Shown: piece by piece, positions 37,676 to 48,828 of the stretch
How the letters are laid out: each line of letters starts with the position of its first letter
How positions within the stretch are numbered: position 1 is the first letter of the stretch
Source of the DNA: Gymnorhina tibicen
Lineage: Eukaryota; Chordata; Aves; Passeriformes; Artamidae
Direction: 5' to 3'
Assembly: GCA_013399875.1 (NCBI GenBank)
Contig: VXAZ01007995.1
Coordinates: forward strand, 3,594,254-3,658,253
DNA: 64,000 bases
Position numbers and translations under genes: made by a program
The notes under the pieces: generated by a model
The model's input: only the letters and a program-made list of their open reading frames with translations
Database searches by the model: none
What the model was told of the DNA's origin: nothing

Positions 37676-40600
37676 TTTGGTCAGGTATTTGTGTACAGTT
37701 TTCAATGGCAATTTTGTTATGTTTGGAAACAAGACAAGACAAGAATTTTGTTTAAATTCTTGTTTGTTTCCTACTTAAGGAAAACATATAAGGTGATTGT
37801 AGGTCCTTTGGAGCTGGAGGAATGTCCCAAACACAGGATAAGTCAGAAATCCCTATGTTCGTGTGGTTCTGGCACCAACTTCTCCTACCTTGGTGAAATC
37901 ACCTATAACATGGCAGCTGCACAGTCCTCCTGCCCCTGCTACCTCCTTCCCTGGGATGACCATAACAAACTCAGAGAGCAGCCCTTGGGGAAAACCAGTG
38001 TTTCTCCTTCTCCTAAGGATGACGTGGCGGATGAAGGTAAATAGATACACTGGTGCCACCCTCTGTCACACCACGTAGAGTAAACAGAGAGAGCAGAGAA
38101 ATCAGGTTCAGATCTATCAATCCGATAGCAGTGTGCAGGAAAACAGCACACACCACTGCTCTTTCAGCTCAAACTACAGCTAAAATAGTCACTAACAAAA
38201 AATACTGATGGAAAGTATTTATTACACTTGAATTTCTCAGGCATTTATGATTGTAAATACATCCTAGTGCAAGCATACACATACATTCCTACCTCAGAGA
38301 AATGCATTGTTACAGAAGAAATTTCACAGCACAAAATAATAATTTTCTCAGCTCATTTAACACCACAAGAAAACTAACAAAGTGTACTCTGCTCCTCGAC
38401 CAAATATAGTCCATAAAAACAGGCAATAAAGACATCTCCTTGGTGAGTGCCTAAGCTAGCTATACATTCAAAACAGAGCACACATAAACAGTCTCATCTG
38501 AAAGTTTTTACACAAAACAAAAGCAGCAGCAAAATACTTCAGGGTTATCAGTTTGGCTGCAGCAACATCCAAAACAAATTTCAAACAAGGTGTCTGAGAG
38601 GCATAATAATGTGACTACAAACTTGGTGAGGCTGTGAACTTAGGATTTAAAAACTTGGCTACCAAGCAAAGTACAACAGAAATATTACACAACCCACTAA
38701 GTGACTTTAAAACATTTCAGTTGCTTTCCAATTTCACCCACAAAAGCATGGAAAGTTAGTTCTGCCATAGTCATAATTTAAAAAGGGATATAATTACCTA
38801 AATCTCCAAAACTGTACACAGTTGGCAAAAAACAGAAGCAAGATTTTGCTGTAACTGTGAAGGAAAAGCTCCACAGACATCCTGTGTAAGCTCACTGTAC
38901 TCTTGCTTTAATGTACATTGCATTTGGATATGCCTAACTAATTGCAAATCTAAATATTTATAACCTACAGAAGCCATAAACCAGAATAAATTGTTCCTTA
39001 TAAGCAAGAAACATTACTCTGCTGAATGCTAAATTAACACATAGTTTTTCTTGCTGAAGTTATAGAATGATGATTTTTTTAACATCAGGTTTCTACAAAG
39101 GAGAAAACAGGAGGAAAATATAATCCCTTAGGTTTTAGAGGATTACCAAACCATTTAATTTTCCTTGGCATTTCCCTTTTCATGCATGAAAATGAAATTG
39201 AGGCAGACAATTTTTGGAATTCTCCGTCTTTTGCAACAGTAAACTAAAGTAGTTTTTAACGGCTGAACTGGAAAGCAAAAGACAGAAGTGTTTTGAAGTG
39301 CTGTTGTACAAATAGACTTGTTTGAGATAATAATAATTATATTCAAGACTAACCCTCAGAATGGCTTAACCAGGCACTAAGAAAAACAAACCTCTCCTTC
39401 AGGGGCAAAACATCTATTTGTTAACTGTACTGAGGCAAGAGCCAAAGAAAACACGTCAGTTTAAACAATGCAAACAAGGGGGGAGAACGGCTTGGCTGCT
39501 GCTCCACGCACAAAAGGCTTCAGAGATGTGGTGCCCGTGCCACCCTTGCCAGTTTTAATCAAGGCATTCAGGACACAAAGTTTTCTTTCATTTTAGGTGA
39601 GAGAAACCCTCAGCAAGCATCCTGAACTGGAGCAAATCATCGCAGCGCCAAGGGCTCGCAGAAGAGACTGTGATGTAACTGCACAAAACACTCTCACGTC
39701 CTGACAAGGTCTGCCTTGTGCCAGCACGGCTTCCCAGCAGTGCCAAGCACATCTCGATGCAATCCTCAGAACGGGACTCGTTGCCACTCCCGCCTAATCC
39801 TTCTCCTCTGCAGTCAAAAAGGGAGCAGGACTGTGGTTGCCAGACAATGAAAAAGAAGTTTTCCCAGCTCTTACTAGACACATAATGTCAGATTGAAAGG
39901 ATGACTTGAATAAAAAAATAGGTCAAAAAAAAATTCCAAATACTTGGATGTCAGCACCTAAAATCTGGAGAGATTTTGATATTAAGAGAGAAGAAAATAG
40001 AAAATATAGAATTAACTATTCTAAAATGTATTTCAGAGATAATGTTTTCTGCTCTGCTGTCAGGCTGGTGTGATCTAGAAGAAGAAAAAAAGATTAAATC
40101 AAGTAAGTTACTATTACACAAATTCTCATTATTATACAAGTAGTGCAAGCCCTACATGCTGCAATGATTTGCTCCAATTCAGGACACTTGCTGAGGGTTT
40201 CTTTCACCTAAAATAAAAGAGAATTTTGTGCCCTGAACACCTTGATTAAAACTGGCAAGAGTAGTGCGAGCACCATGTCCACTTATTACACAAGTTCTTA
40301 TTATCTTTAAAACTATTTTTTTTAATTATGGGTCTCCAAATATAACTTACAAAAATCAATTATGAATGAAAAAGTGCTGTCTTCAGCACCACTCTAGACA
40401 CCCTCCTCTTTTGCTTTAAAAAAATAAAATATAAAAATCATTAAAAAAAAATCCCAGTGAAATGGAAAGGCAAGCTCAAGTTTCCATCAGTCCCACCACA
40501 GCAGTAGTGCACAGAGCAGATCAGAACACCACTTGCTGCTTGTGTCTCTCTGCCTGGTCAGTCAGTCCCCACGCAGCAGGACAAACTGGGACACACAAGC

Positions 40601-40844
40601 TGTGTGCTCCACATCTCCAAATTCCAACCCAACACTGCAGCCTCCTCGGGACGCCCTTCCCTCCCCTGTCCTCCAGTCCTTCCAGCTTCCTTCTGTCAGC
40701 CGGGATTTGCAACTTTCACTCTGCAGACAGAACACGCTTTGTTTTCAGTAAATACAATAAACAGATGAATAGAACTGGAAATCCATGAGTCACATCTGTG
40801 TCACTCTGGAACCAGGCGGAGTCTGCCCCAGCAACCTCGGGCAG

Positions 40845-40901
40845 TCAGGAAGGATCAGAGGTGTCAGGAAGGATCGGTAGTGTCAGGAAGGATCGGTGAT
40901 G
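40845..40901 (+). repeat. 19-bp tandem repeat, 3 copies
   Basis: The units start at 40845, 40864 and 40883 with TCAGGAAGGATC. The consensus is TCAGGAAGGATCGGTAGTG. It lies in CMPK1 intron 1 in a locally GC-rich patch. Confidence 0.9.
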
Positions 40902-43900
40902 TGCGGCAGCTGCCGCTGGCACTCCTTCCACAGCCCCTTCGAAGGGGCACGGGGTTTTATTTCTGATTCAGCCCTGTGTGGTCCAGCAACACATCTCCCC
41001 ACTAAACACACAGCTTGAGACTTCCTTAAGGGAGCAGAAGCCAAGAAGCAAGAGAAACACAAATTACTGCTTTGACCTTGACTCCTATCTTGGCTTATCA
41101 TTGTTAGTTTGAAAATGAAAGTCACAGGGCTTAAGATTTAAACAAATAAAATACAAACTTTTATTGCCCCAGTTCTGACCTGTCATATCTTGGGCAACCT
41201 TAATAAACAACCAAAATTTGCTACATAAACCATTCAAGAACTAGTTAAAATAAAAATAGAACTGTGTAAAGCCTGCAGCCTTAGGGGTTTTTTTAACCTA
41301 GAAAGCTTTTGTTTGTCCTATTAGCACACGGAATTAAATCTTTGGGGTACAGACTATAATGCAGTAACAGACTTTCTGTCTGCTTATTCCAATTAAAAAA
41401 TGGAAGAAATTTTCTTAGTTTGAAATATGTTCTTGTCTCTGGGAAAGAAGAACAAACAAAACCCCCACATTAACAAACCAAAACACACAATGGAGATCCC
41501 AGTGACAGTGCCCCCAAGGGAGAGGGGGGCAAACAGAGCACCCCAGTGCTTCAGGAGCAATGACTCTATACCAGACACCTAGCATGTTCAGGAAAGTCCA
41601 AAATCTAATGCCCAATGTTCTGCAAAATGGAAATGTTCAGGAATAAATCTTCAGGGGGTAGATTTAAACACTCACCATGTATTAAAAAAAAAAGCTCCAA
41701 AGTTCGGAAATACAAATTTATATTCCAAAAATCAACTATGAGAACTTAAGGCTAAGTAGAATACTAATATTTGACACTCATTAAAGAGATTTCAGAAGTT
41801 GAGTTTAAAGCAAACAATTTAAACCCCATTTCTACTTCAAGGAAGTTAACGCCATATCTCAGTGGACTTCTAGAAGACAATTAACACATGACAGCAAAAC
41901 CTAAATCCTCTGCCACTTTCAGACGAGCACTTCTGATACAATGAATTCTTCTTTGCATTGTTTCCTTCGCCCTAGGAAATCTCCTTATCATATATCCCAA
42001 AGCAACTTAACAGCTTCTTCCATTTGGATATTAACTTATGCTCTTATAAAGCTGAGAAGGCTCAGCATCCCACCTTGTGGAATTAATTTTAGATTTAACC
42101 ACAAATATACAGAATAGGGCTGTGGCGGAGGTGAATTATAATTTAGGCACACTGAGAGCAATGTCATGCATACCCCAAATCTCTACAGATCACCTTGCCA
42201 AAACAAACAGACAAAAAAGTACATCTCAAATCTTGCTTGGAATAAAGACAAGTGATGTAGTTATTATTCTTCCCACCACCCAAAGAGCTTTGCATCTTAG
42301 GCAGAGGTTATAAGGGTTTAAAATTTAAGCACAAGAAAGCATATTTTGCGCAGATTTGCTGAATGCATTTTTTTCCTTGACTTTACCATAATGATTTTAT
42401 AAGCAAAGTTCAGAAGTCAGCAATAAAGCACATTTCATTATCTCACAGTCACAGAAGATACACTGTGGAAAGCATGAAGGTTATTGCAAGAACCTGCATT
42501 CAAATGACATCATTCAACTCATTCAGCTCAAATATTCTGCCTCACATGGCAGCGACGCAACAGTCCCAGATGATGGCAAGCTCCACCTAACAAAGCTGCG
42601 GAACGTTTCAGGAGTTAATCTGCAGAGCTGGAAGGGAGAGGATAAGAACTTAAGAGGGAATTCTGCTTCATCCCTCTCTAAATAGGAGGAACTGCTCCAG
42701 AACAGCAGCAGTTCTGCTGCATTTGCATTTCCCTGAGAATTCTGTGTGTCTGTGGAACATACAGGAGTTGAGTCTTCCCTCTGTATCGGAGAAAACCAGC
42801 CTGGTTCAGCTGTCTCATCCAACCTTATCTGTGGAGATAAAGTATCCTAATCTCTTACCCACTGTTCCCTTTCTTACATTGTGTCAATACCCATTTCCAC
42901 TTGTTATTAGGTCTTCTTCCCTCAAATAATTTCTCCATTTGTGTCCAAATTTGGCACAAATACATGCCTTCTCCACATTCAGGGACTCCAGCACACACAT
43001 ACTGAGCAGTTATGATTTAGGCTGGTACTTCACACACACACATTTCACCTGCAACATGAGATACCCATCTCCCTTTTTTGGGAACGTGCAGCACCGTCAG
43101 CAAAAAAATTACAACACTTCTTTGAGAAATCATTCCCAGGTAATAAGTACATAATATCCCCTTTACTCTACAAAACACAGACACCCTTGGTTTTTAATAA
43201 AAATGGTTTGATGCTAAAATCATACAAGATCTCACCTCAGCCAAATGAGACTTCTTCCACATGTGATGTGCTCTGTCCCAAATCTCCAGTATGAATAGCA
43301 ACCAAGACATATTTATAGCTCATACTGACTTTTTGTTCAGCACAACCTTCAGCAAGATACTGGGTCAGATTCATTCTAAATGTAAACTAATATTATTCAG
43401 TCCATTTACAACAAGGATGAATGAGGTTTATTATTACTCAGCTACAGCCCCCTTTTCTCTGTGGCAAACTGCCAGGAGGGTTTAAAATACAAATAAAAAT
43501 ACACTTCCAACCTAAAGGCAGCATTGATTGCACGCAAGCTGCTCACTCCCCTGCAGCAGGGCTCTCTGGGGGCTGCCGGGGGCCAGGTTGAGGATTTGTG
43601 CCCAGAAAAGCTGCTGCTCTCCAGTACCTCTGCTAGGTTTCACCCACACTTCTCTGTTCATGTGCCCTTTTTGTAAAGTTTCCCAGCACACTTGCATCAG
43701 TCCAACTGTTCTCTAAACTACCTCAGACCCTTTGAGCCTCCCAGTTTAGCCAGTGACTCTCACGGAGGTGTCTGAGCCAGCAGGAAGGTTGTCCTTTGCA
43801 TTCAACAGGTCTGAGTGCTTTCTACTGTCAGCCCACTGACTTCAAAAAACTTCTTTCCATGTGGTGAACAGGATTAGCAGAATTAAAGCAAATTTGCATT

Positions 43901-45870
43901 TATTCCAATTTGGATTTTCCTTTCCAGGCTTAGAGAAGAAAATAAATACAGCACAAGCAAGGTTTTTCTTCTTTCTGGCTGGAAATACAATTTGAGTAGC
44001 AATGGCTCATTTGAACTCCTCCTAATAAAGTGGTCTTTATCCAATTATATCAGCCTATCCAGCCATAGGCATTTATCCTCCTAAACACAGGCCAGAAGCC
44101 ACACAACGTACTTCAGCCCTGAGGCTACACTAATGGTTTAGTGAAAGCCATTAATGACAGCCTACAAGGTTCCCCTATAGTTTAAGCTCATTTGTTTGCT
44201 ACATGCCAGGGGCTGAATTCGACCTTACCAAAAAGGCTTTATGAGCACTATGAACCTTCCATCCCACAATTTAATTTAATGAATATGCTAGTTTGAATGC
44301 AAGTCTGTAATTTGAGGTTTAAATCCTTCAGAACCAAAGTCATAACGGCATTTTTTAGTCTGGACCAAATTCACTTAACTTAGTTATACAACACTGAGGT
44401 CTGGGATGTAACAGCAGCGTGGATAAACTGTAACAGCACTCCCAGGGCACCACCAGAACAGAGGACACACACAACGTGTCTGTTCCAGGAGTTTTGGGGT
44501 TCTTTCCCACCAATAGTTTCAGGAACATGGGCATCACCACAGTTCTTAGCCATTTCTTTCAGTGAGGGTATGGATAAGCTTTGATCCTATTTGGCTTTTA
44601 ATAAGAAAAGTACATACAAGTACATTACAAGCTCAGTAAAAAAAAGAAAAAAAAAGATAAAAGAGCTGTTTCAAATCCAACATACACACATGTTTGGAAG
44701 CCTTCAGCCCTAACTACTTCCGTAATTATCCACCTGGATACAGTGTAATTACCCCTGCGGGTTTTGGTGTTTAAAAGGACAGTACTACACCACATATCAT
44801 CCACCGTTGTTTCTTAGATATTTGTTGTTGCAAAAGACCGGAAAAAATGTATTTGGAAAACTGAAAATTTGATAATATAACTGAAAGTTTAGTCAAATTA
44901 TACTGTCAGTCTTAGGCTCTTAAAAAAGAAGGAACAAGATGAACCAGGTATGGGATCAGGATATCCTTTGACCTCTATCATATTGTGTCACAAAAAACCA
45001 AAATTTTTTCTATTTTTAACATATTACTTCCACAACTTACTGAGATGGCACTGGGTCAAAAAGCCAACACCCTGCAATGTCTGCTGTACCAGCTGTAACA
45101 TTCATGGGACATGGACAGAAGTCAGAAGACATGGACCTTGATCCATTTGAAGTACACGTATTCCCAATCGCTGTAAGACACCTCACCTCCTCTCACAGGC
45201 CACAACCCCGGCTGCCTCAGCATCCGGGTGGCAGCCCCACAGCCACCGACGTGGCCATGCAGACGTGTACGGAGCCACCCACTCGGGATGGGCTGCAGGA
45301 CTGGCCTGACAAGGCAGCACCGCCCGGGCAGCCGGGAACTTCTCCAGGGCCGCTGTCCTGCCCCTCCGCCAAGGCACAGCGGGCAATCGGTGCTCCCGGC
45401 CGGAGCTGGGGCAGCCTCCAGACCCCAAGTGGGTGTCCCCAAATTGGATGCAAAAACCCCAGTGGTGTGTCCCCAGCGTGGATGCCAGCGCAGGCAGACC
45501 CACCAGCGGGGTGTGATCCCGCGAGGCTGAGGGAAAAGGCAGGAGAAGGGAAAAGGCTAGGCGGCCTGACAGGGCCTGGAAGGGAACGGAGGGGCTGCCC
45601 CACCACTTCACCCACTAAGGGGGAGATGTGGGTCAGTTATTTTTATTTATCGCCTCGAAAGGGCGATGAATGGACGGAGGGCTCGACAAGAGACCAGACC
45701 GAAAGGCATATGAGGGTCCCGCCACCGAGCAGAGCGGGACACGACCCCCAAGCGACCACCCCAAAGAGGGTCACAGACCCCACAGAGGGATTCTACAACT
45801 CCCAGGGCCCCCCGCGGCCGGGGCGCCGCGAGTCGCCAGGCCGTGCTGTCCCGCACCCCCTCCACCTCAC

Positions 45871-45945
45871 CTCCACGATGCGAGCACACTGCGTCCCCTT
45901 GCCCGCCCCGGGCCCGCCGAGGACGAAGACGACGACGGGCTTCAT
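45871..45945 (-). CDS. CMPK1: CMPK1 coding exon 1 (start codon and P-loop)
   Basis: Residues 1-25, starting MKPVVVFVLGG and ending ARIVE, contain the Walker A P-loop that holds the ATP phosphates. The donor after GAG reads GTGAGG on the minus strand. ATG at 45945-45943 was chosen because the frame upstream stays open to the N gap but shows no other Met, and because the product then has the 196-residue length of the functional enzyme. The Kozak context is poor (C at -3, A at +4). The human gene also has an upstream Met that gives about 32 extra residues; an equivalent could be hidden in the gap. Confidence 0.95.
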
Positions 45946-46100
45946 GAGGAGAAGGAGGCGGCGGCGTTGCAGCAGCAGGACAGCGGCGGCGGGGCGGCGG
46001 CCGTGGGGCGGCCGAGGGGCGGGCAGGGAGCAGCGGGGCCGAGGCCGGGGCTGTGACCGGGGCCGTGACTGTGGCACCGCCGCTGCCGCCGCGCTGTCCC

Positions 46101-46681
46101 NNNNNNNNNNNNNNNNNNNNNNNNNNNNNNNNNNNNNNNNNNNNNNNNNNNNNNNNNNNNNNNNNNNNNNNNNNNNNNNNNNNNNNNNNNNNNNNNNNNN
46201 NNNNNNNNNNNNNNNNNNNNNNNNNNNNNNNNNNNNNNNNNNNNNNNNNNNNNNNNNNNNNNNNNNNNNNNNNNNNNNNNNNNNNNNNNNNNNNNNNNNN
46301 NNNNNNNNNNNNNNNNNNNNNNNNNNNNNNNNNNNNNNNNNNNNNNNNNNNNNNNNNNNNNNNNNNNNNNNNNNNNNNNNNNNNNNNNNNNNNNNNNNNN
46401 NNNNNNNNNNNNNNNNNNNNNNNNNNNNNNNNNNNNNNNNNNNNNNNNNNNNNNNNNNNNNNNNNNNNNNNNNNNNNNNNNNNNNNNNNNNNNNNNNNNN
46501 NNNNNNNNNNNNNNNNNNNNNNNNNNNNNNNNNNNNNNNNNNNNNNNNNNNNNNNNNNNNNNNNNNNNNNNNNNNNNNNNNNNNNNNNNNNNNNNNNNNN
46601 NNNNNNNNNNNNNNNNNNNNNNNNNNNNNNNNNNNNNNNNNNNNNNNNNNNNNNNNNNNNNNNNNNNNNNNNNNNNNNNNN
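46101..46681. other. Assembly gap (581 N)
   Basis: An unbroken run of N inside the CpG island. Extreme GC content on both flanks explains why sequencing failed. It probably hides the CMPK1 transcription start, part of its 5' UTR, and possibly the STIL start site. Open frames that cross this gap have no meaning. Confidence 1.
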
Positions 46682-46940
46682 TCCTCCTCTCTGATGGCCC
46701 GGCGCGGAGCGAGGGCCGGCCGGGGCCGCAGAAGGCGCCGGGGCGGGCGGGACGCGGCGGGAGCGGGGGTTTGGGTCCGCGGTGTCATCGGCGCCGCTCC
46801 TCGGTCACGGCCGCTGCCCGGCCGAGCTGGGGGCTGCAGCGGGCGGGTCCCGCGCCCGGGAGAGGGAGAAGGAGAAGAGGAGAGGGCAGAGCTGCGGCCC
46901 TGCCCGGACCCCGTTCCGCCTGGCCCGGCCCGGATCTGAG
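46682..46940 (+). other. STIL: Possible STIL non-coding exon 1 (5' part in gap)
   Basis: GC-rich sequence ends at ATCTGAG followed by GTACCC, a usable splice donor at 46941. In human, STIL exon 1 is non-coding, which fits. If it is spliced to the candidate exon at 47687, an in-frame TGA (46937-46939) stands just before the junction and no Met occurs before 47995. If it is spliced directly to 47979, the frame is open to the gap. RNA evidence is needed to choose. Confidence 0.4.
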
Positions 46941-47029
46941 GTACCCGCTCGGCGCCGGGAAGGCCCGCATCGCTCCCAGCCCCGCCGGGCACACCGCGCC
47001 CGGTGCCCCTCTGCGAGTGCGGCTCTGGG

Positions 47030-47035
47030 TATAAA
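47030..47035 (+). promoter_or_regulatory. TATAAA at the STIL-side edge of the CpG island
   Basis: GGGTATAAAGAG occurs at the point where GC-rich DNA changes to AT-rich DNA. It would suit a plus-strand start near 47,060, inside what would otherwise be STIL intron 1. It may be chance. Confidence 0.2.
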
Positions 47036-47686
47036 GAGCTAGAGAGGCGGGGAGATGGGTTTCTGCTTCGTGCTTGTCAAGTGGAAACAGTGGGGCTTTA
47101 AAAAAATTCTCCTCTTTTACAAACTTAATTTTGAGGCTTACTTGGGCATTTGGCTTTTAATGGGAATTAATTAACTGCCGCTGGAAACATGAGAGGTGGC
47201 TGAGTTCCTTGGAGGACTGCCTTAAAAATAAAGTTCTTTCCTGGCAAGTTGAAATGCAGAGGAAGCACCTTTGCTTGGCAAAGTTTCATGCTTGAGATAG
47301 CTACAAAGAGACTTCTTGCTTATTTGTTAAAAGGTATTGAGGTATTTGCCAGATTATATGGGCTGTCAATTGTTTTGTACGTTACTTTGTTTAGGCACCT
47401 CAAAAAAATCTAATCCTGCTCGTGTAAATAAGTTAACGTGATTACATGCTAATTTCTTCAGGGCTCTTTGAAGTCTGACTGCAAGTTTTGCACTGTATTA
47501 TTTGAGTTAAGCTAGCGCTTTATTTCAGAAGTCTTCAAAGTTTAAGTGGTTTGAACTTGAAATCCAAAGACTTGAAACAGGGCTTTGGGAAGCTGATCTA
47601 GTGTAAAATTTGCTAAATCATTTTTTGTGTGCCATGGGAGTTTCTAATTAGTGATAACTCTTTTTTTTCCCCTAAACTATATCCAG

Positions 47687-47738
47687 AGCAGCTTTTCCCT
47701 AAGCTTTATCTGCAAACTTGTATTTTGGCCTACACAAG
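47687..47738 (+). other. STIL: Candidate small STIL exon 2 (uncertain)
   Basis: A strong pyrimidine tract and a CTAAAC branch-point-like site lead to acceptor ATCCAG. The donor ACAAG followed by GTGCCA is weak. The 52-nt segment is open in the frame of the next exon and ends Thr-(Arg), as the human exon before FPSSRMVPF does. Other similarity to the human N-terminus is slight and there is no Met, so it would be 5' UTR if spliced in. Confidence 0.25.
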
Positions 47739-47978
47739 GTGCCACAATGAAACTGTTAGGTGGACAATAAAAGTTTTGTGTTGACTTTGTAACTCTGACA
47801 ACTTCCTAGGACGAAGTTTCTGCTTTGTTGGCCTGGACTTGAAACAAAAAAAGTACCAACAGTTTATGTATCCTGTTTCTTGGTTTTCTTACTGTGTCAT
47901 GCTTTTGTTCCTGCTTTTAAAAGTTATAAGATAACTGTGTACCTCAATCCATTTTTTTAATCTCTTTGATCTTCCCAG

Positions 47979-48086
47979 ATTTGTTCCCAAAAGGATGGTC
48001 CCTTTCAGTTTCCCTCTGTCCAAGTGTGCACTTTGGGACCCAGTCCCCATGGGCGACATCATTGGCGCACACATCACCTATTACAG
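47979..48086 (+). CDS. STIL: STIL first certain coding exon (start at 47995)
   Basis: The exon reads (R)[21 protein letters not shown] and ends ITYYR, clearly the human segment [22 protein letters not shown]...LSYYR. The acceptor is CTTCCCAG and the donor GTATCA. The ATG at 47995 has an excellent Kozak context (A at -3, G at +4) and is the most likely start visible. Human STIL begins 20 residues earlier in a preceding exon, whose counterpart I could not find. The annotated exon includes 16 nt upstream of this ATG, which may be UTR or coding. Confidence 0.9.
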
Positions 48087-48415
48087 GTATCAATAACCTT
48101 TTTGGGGAAGCTAAAGGTTAAAATAAATTTTGAATTGTGTGATGCAAAGCCTCATTTTATCCTTGGATTCTGTTGTATGACAAGGCCCAAAGGAAAAGGA
48201 AGCAGTGTGTTTGTTATAAGCATATAGGGATTTTCATTGGAAAGATTTGAGTTTCCTTTGCTTTGTGTAACACAGTCCAGTGGCTTGAAGGTGCATCAGT
48301 CTAAAGTAACTTAAGATTTCTTTCAATTTTCTTCCCATATGGATAAGTGATGCTTCTTAAAAACAAGCATTAAAAAGAATTTGTGATTTCAATTTACTTA
48401 TTGTCTCTTTTCTAG

Positions 48416-48531
48416 AAACCCCAAGCTATCTCTGGTGGAGAAAACCTTGCGGCTTGCCTATCGCCATGCTAAGCAGAATGAAAAGAAATCATTTTCCTGT
48501 TTTTTGCTTGGGACCCTGGCAGTAGATGAAG
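48416..48531 (+). CDS. STIL: STIL coding exon, residues 31-70
   Basis: Encodes [20 protein letters not shown] through LGTLAVDE, matching the strongly conserved N-terminal domain (human [21 protein letters not shown]). The acceptor is TTTCTAG and the donor GTAATT. The preceding 329-bp intron is unremarkable. Confidence 0.95.
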
Positions 48532-48640
48532 GTAATTCTAAACATGGGGTAGACGGGCAATATTGGTTGGTTGGTTAAGCTGTCGTTAAGGAACCTGAGT
48601 TGTTGCTCTTGGACTCTAACTTTATTTATTTATTTTGAAG

Positions 48641-48828
48641 ATGGGGAAGGCATAACGCTAACAATAGACCGCTTTGATCCTGGCCGAGAAGTTGCTGGTG
48701 GATCGGGCAAAATTCCAACTGCGTCCCTTCCTGGAGACTTTTTGATTCCATGTACAGTTAATGCCTGGGGACCTTGTTCAGATAATATTATAGTGCACAG
48801 TGTTGAAGATATCAGCTTGGCTTTCAAG
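48641..48828 (+). CDS. STIL: STIL coding exon, residues 70-132
   Basis: Encodes DGEGITLTIDRFDPGREV, then TASLPGDFLIPC and IIVHSVED, all near-identical to the human N-terminal domain. The acceptor TTTGAAG has a short pyrimidine tract. The donor is GTAGGC. The preceding intron is only 109 bp. The following intron (48829-49819) shows no feature except a T-run by the acceptor. Confidence 0.95.

Larger units (their letters stand above)
36956..45870 (-). other. CMPK1 intron 1
   Basis: This 8.9 kb intron separates the P-loop exon from exon 2. It contains a CR1 LINE fragment (about 37158-37675) and a 19-bp repeat in three copies (40845-40901). It also has short CA runs (around 43030) and a GC-rich end near exon 1, part of the CpG-rich promoter area. 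No other gene was recognised. The long open frame near 45077 is a product of GC-rich sequence and the N gap. Confidence 0.85.
31195..46100 (-). other. CMPK1: CMPK1 gene (UMP-CMP kinase), whole transcription unit seen, 5' end in gap
   Basis: CMPK1 encodes the cytosolic/nuclear kinase that moves a phosphate from ATP to UMP, CMP or dCMP, a step in pyrimidine nucleotide synthesis. Six exons on the minus strand join in frame: 45945-45871, 36955-36809, 35934-35782, 34293-34217, 34132-34036 and 33561-33520. Together they encode 196 residues, the usual length of the short UMP-CMP kinase. The order is P-loop (GGPGAGKGTQ, residues 10-19), NMP-binding part ([15 protein letters not shown]), DGFPR (92-96), LID (ERGKSSGRSDDNR, 133-145) and the C-terminal end FDKEG. 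All introns are GT-AG. The 5' UTR runs into the N gap, and the 3' UTR probably ends near 31,195. The outer limits are estimates; the coding exons are firm. Confidence 0.95.
45946..47040. promoter_or_regulatory. CpG-rich divergent promoter between CMPK1 and STIL
   Basis: The DNA on both sides of the gap is very GC- and CpG-rich and lies between the CMPK1 start codon (45945, minus) and the first certain STIL exon (47979, plus). This is the layout of a head-to-head CpG-island promoter. No clear CCAAT box or TATA box sits at either expected start. A TATAAA at 47030-47035 lies at the STIL-side edge. A G-quadruplex-type motif (46005-46028, plus) lies in the CMPK1 5' UTR region. The start sites cannot be placed because 581 bases are missing. 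Confidence 0.7.

Noticed and set aside
45077..46939. 620-codon open frame on the plus strand
   Set aside because: Most of it is the N gap translated as X; the rest is CpG-island DNA and CMPK1 exon 1 read backwards.
45793..46992. Long minus-strand frame upstream of CMPK1 Met
   Set aside because: Only the last 25 codons before the donor are CMPK1. The upstream part has no Met and crosses the gap; treated as 5' UTR.
47055..47171. Small open frame MGFCFVLVKWKQ as the missing STIL first exon
   Set aside because: No convincing splice donor in the right phase and no similarity to the known STIL N-terminus.
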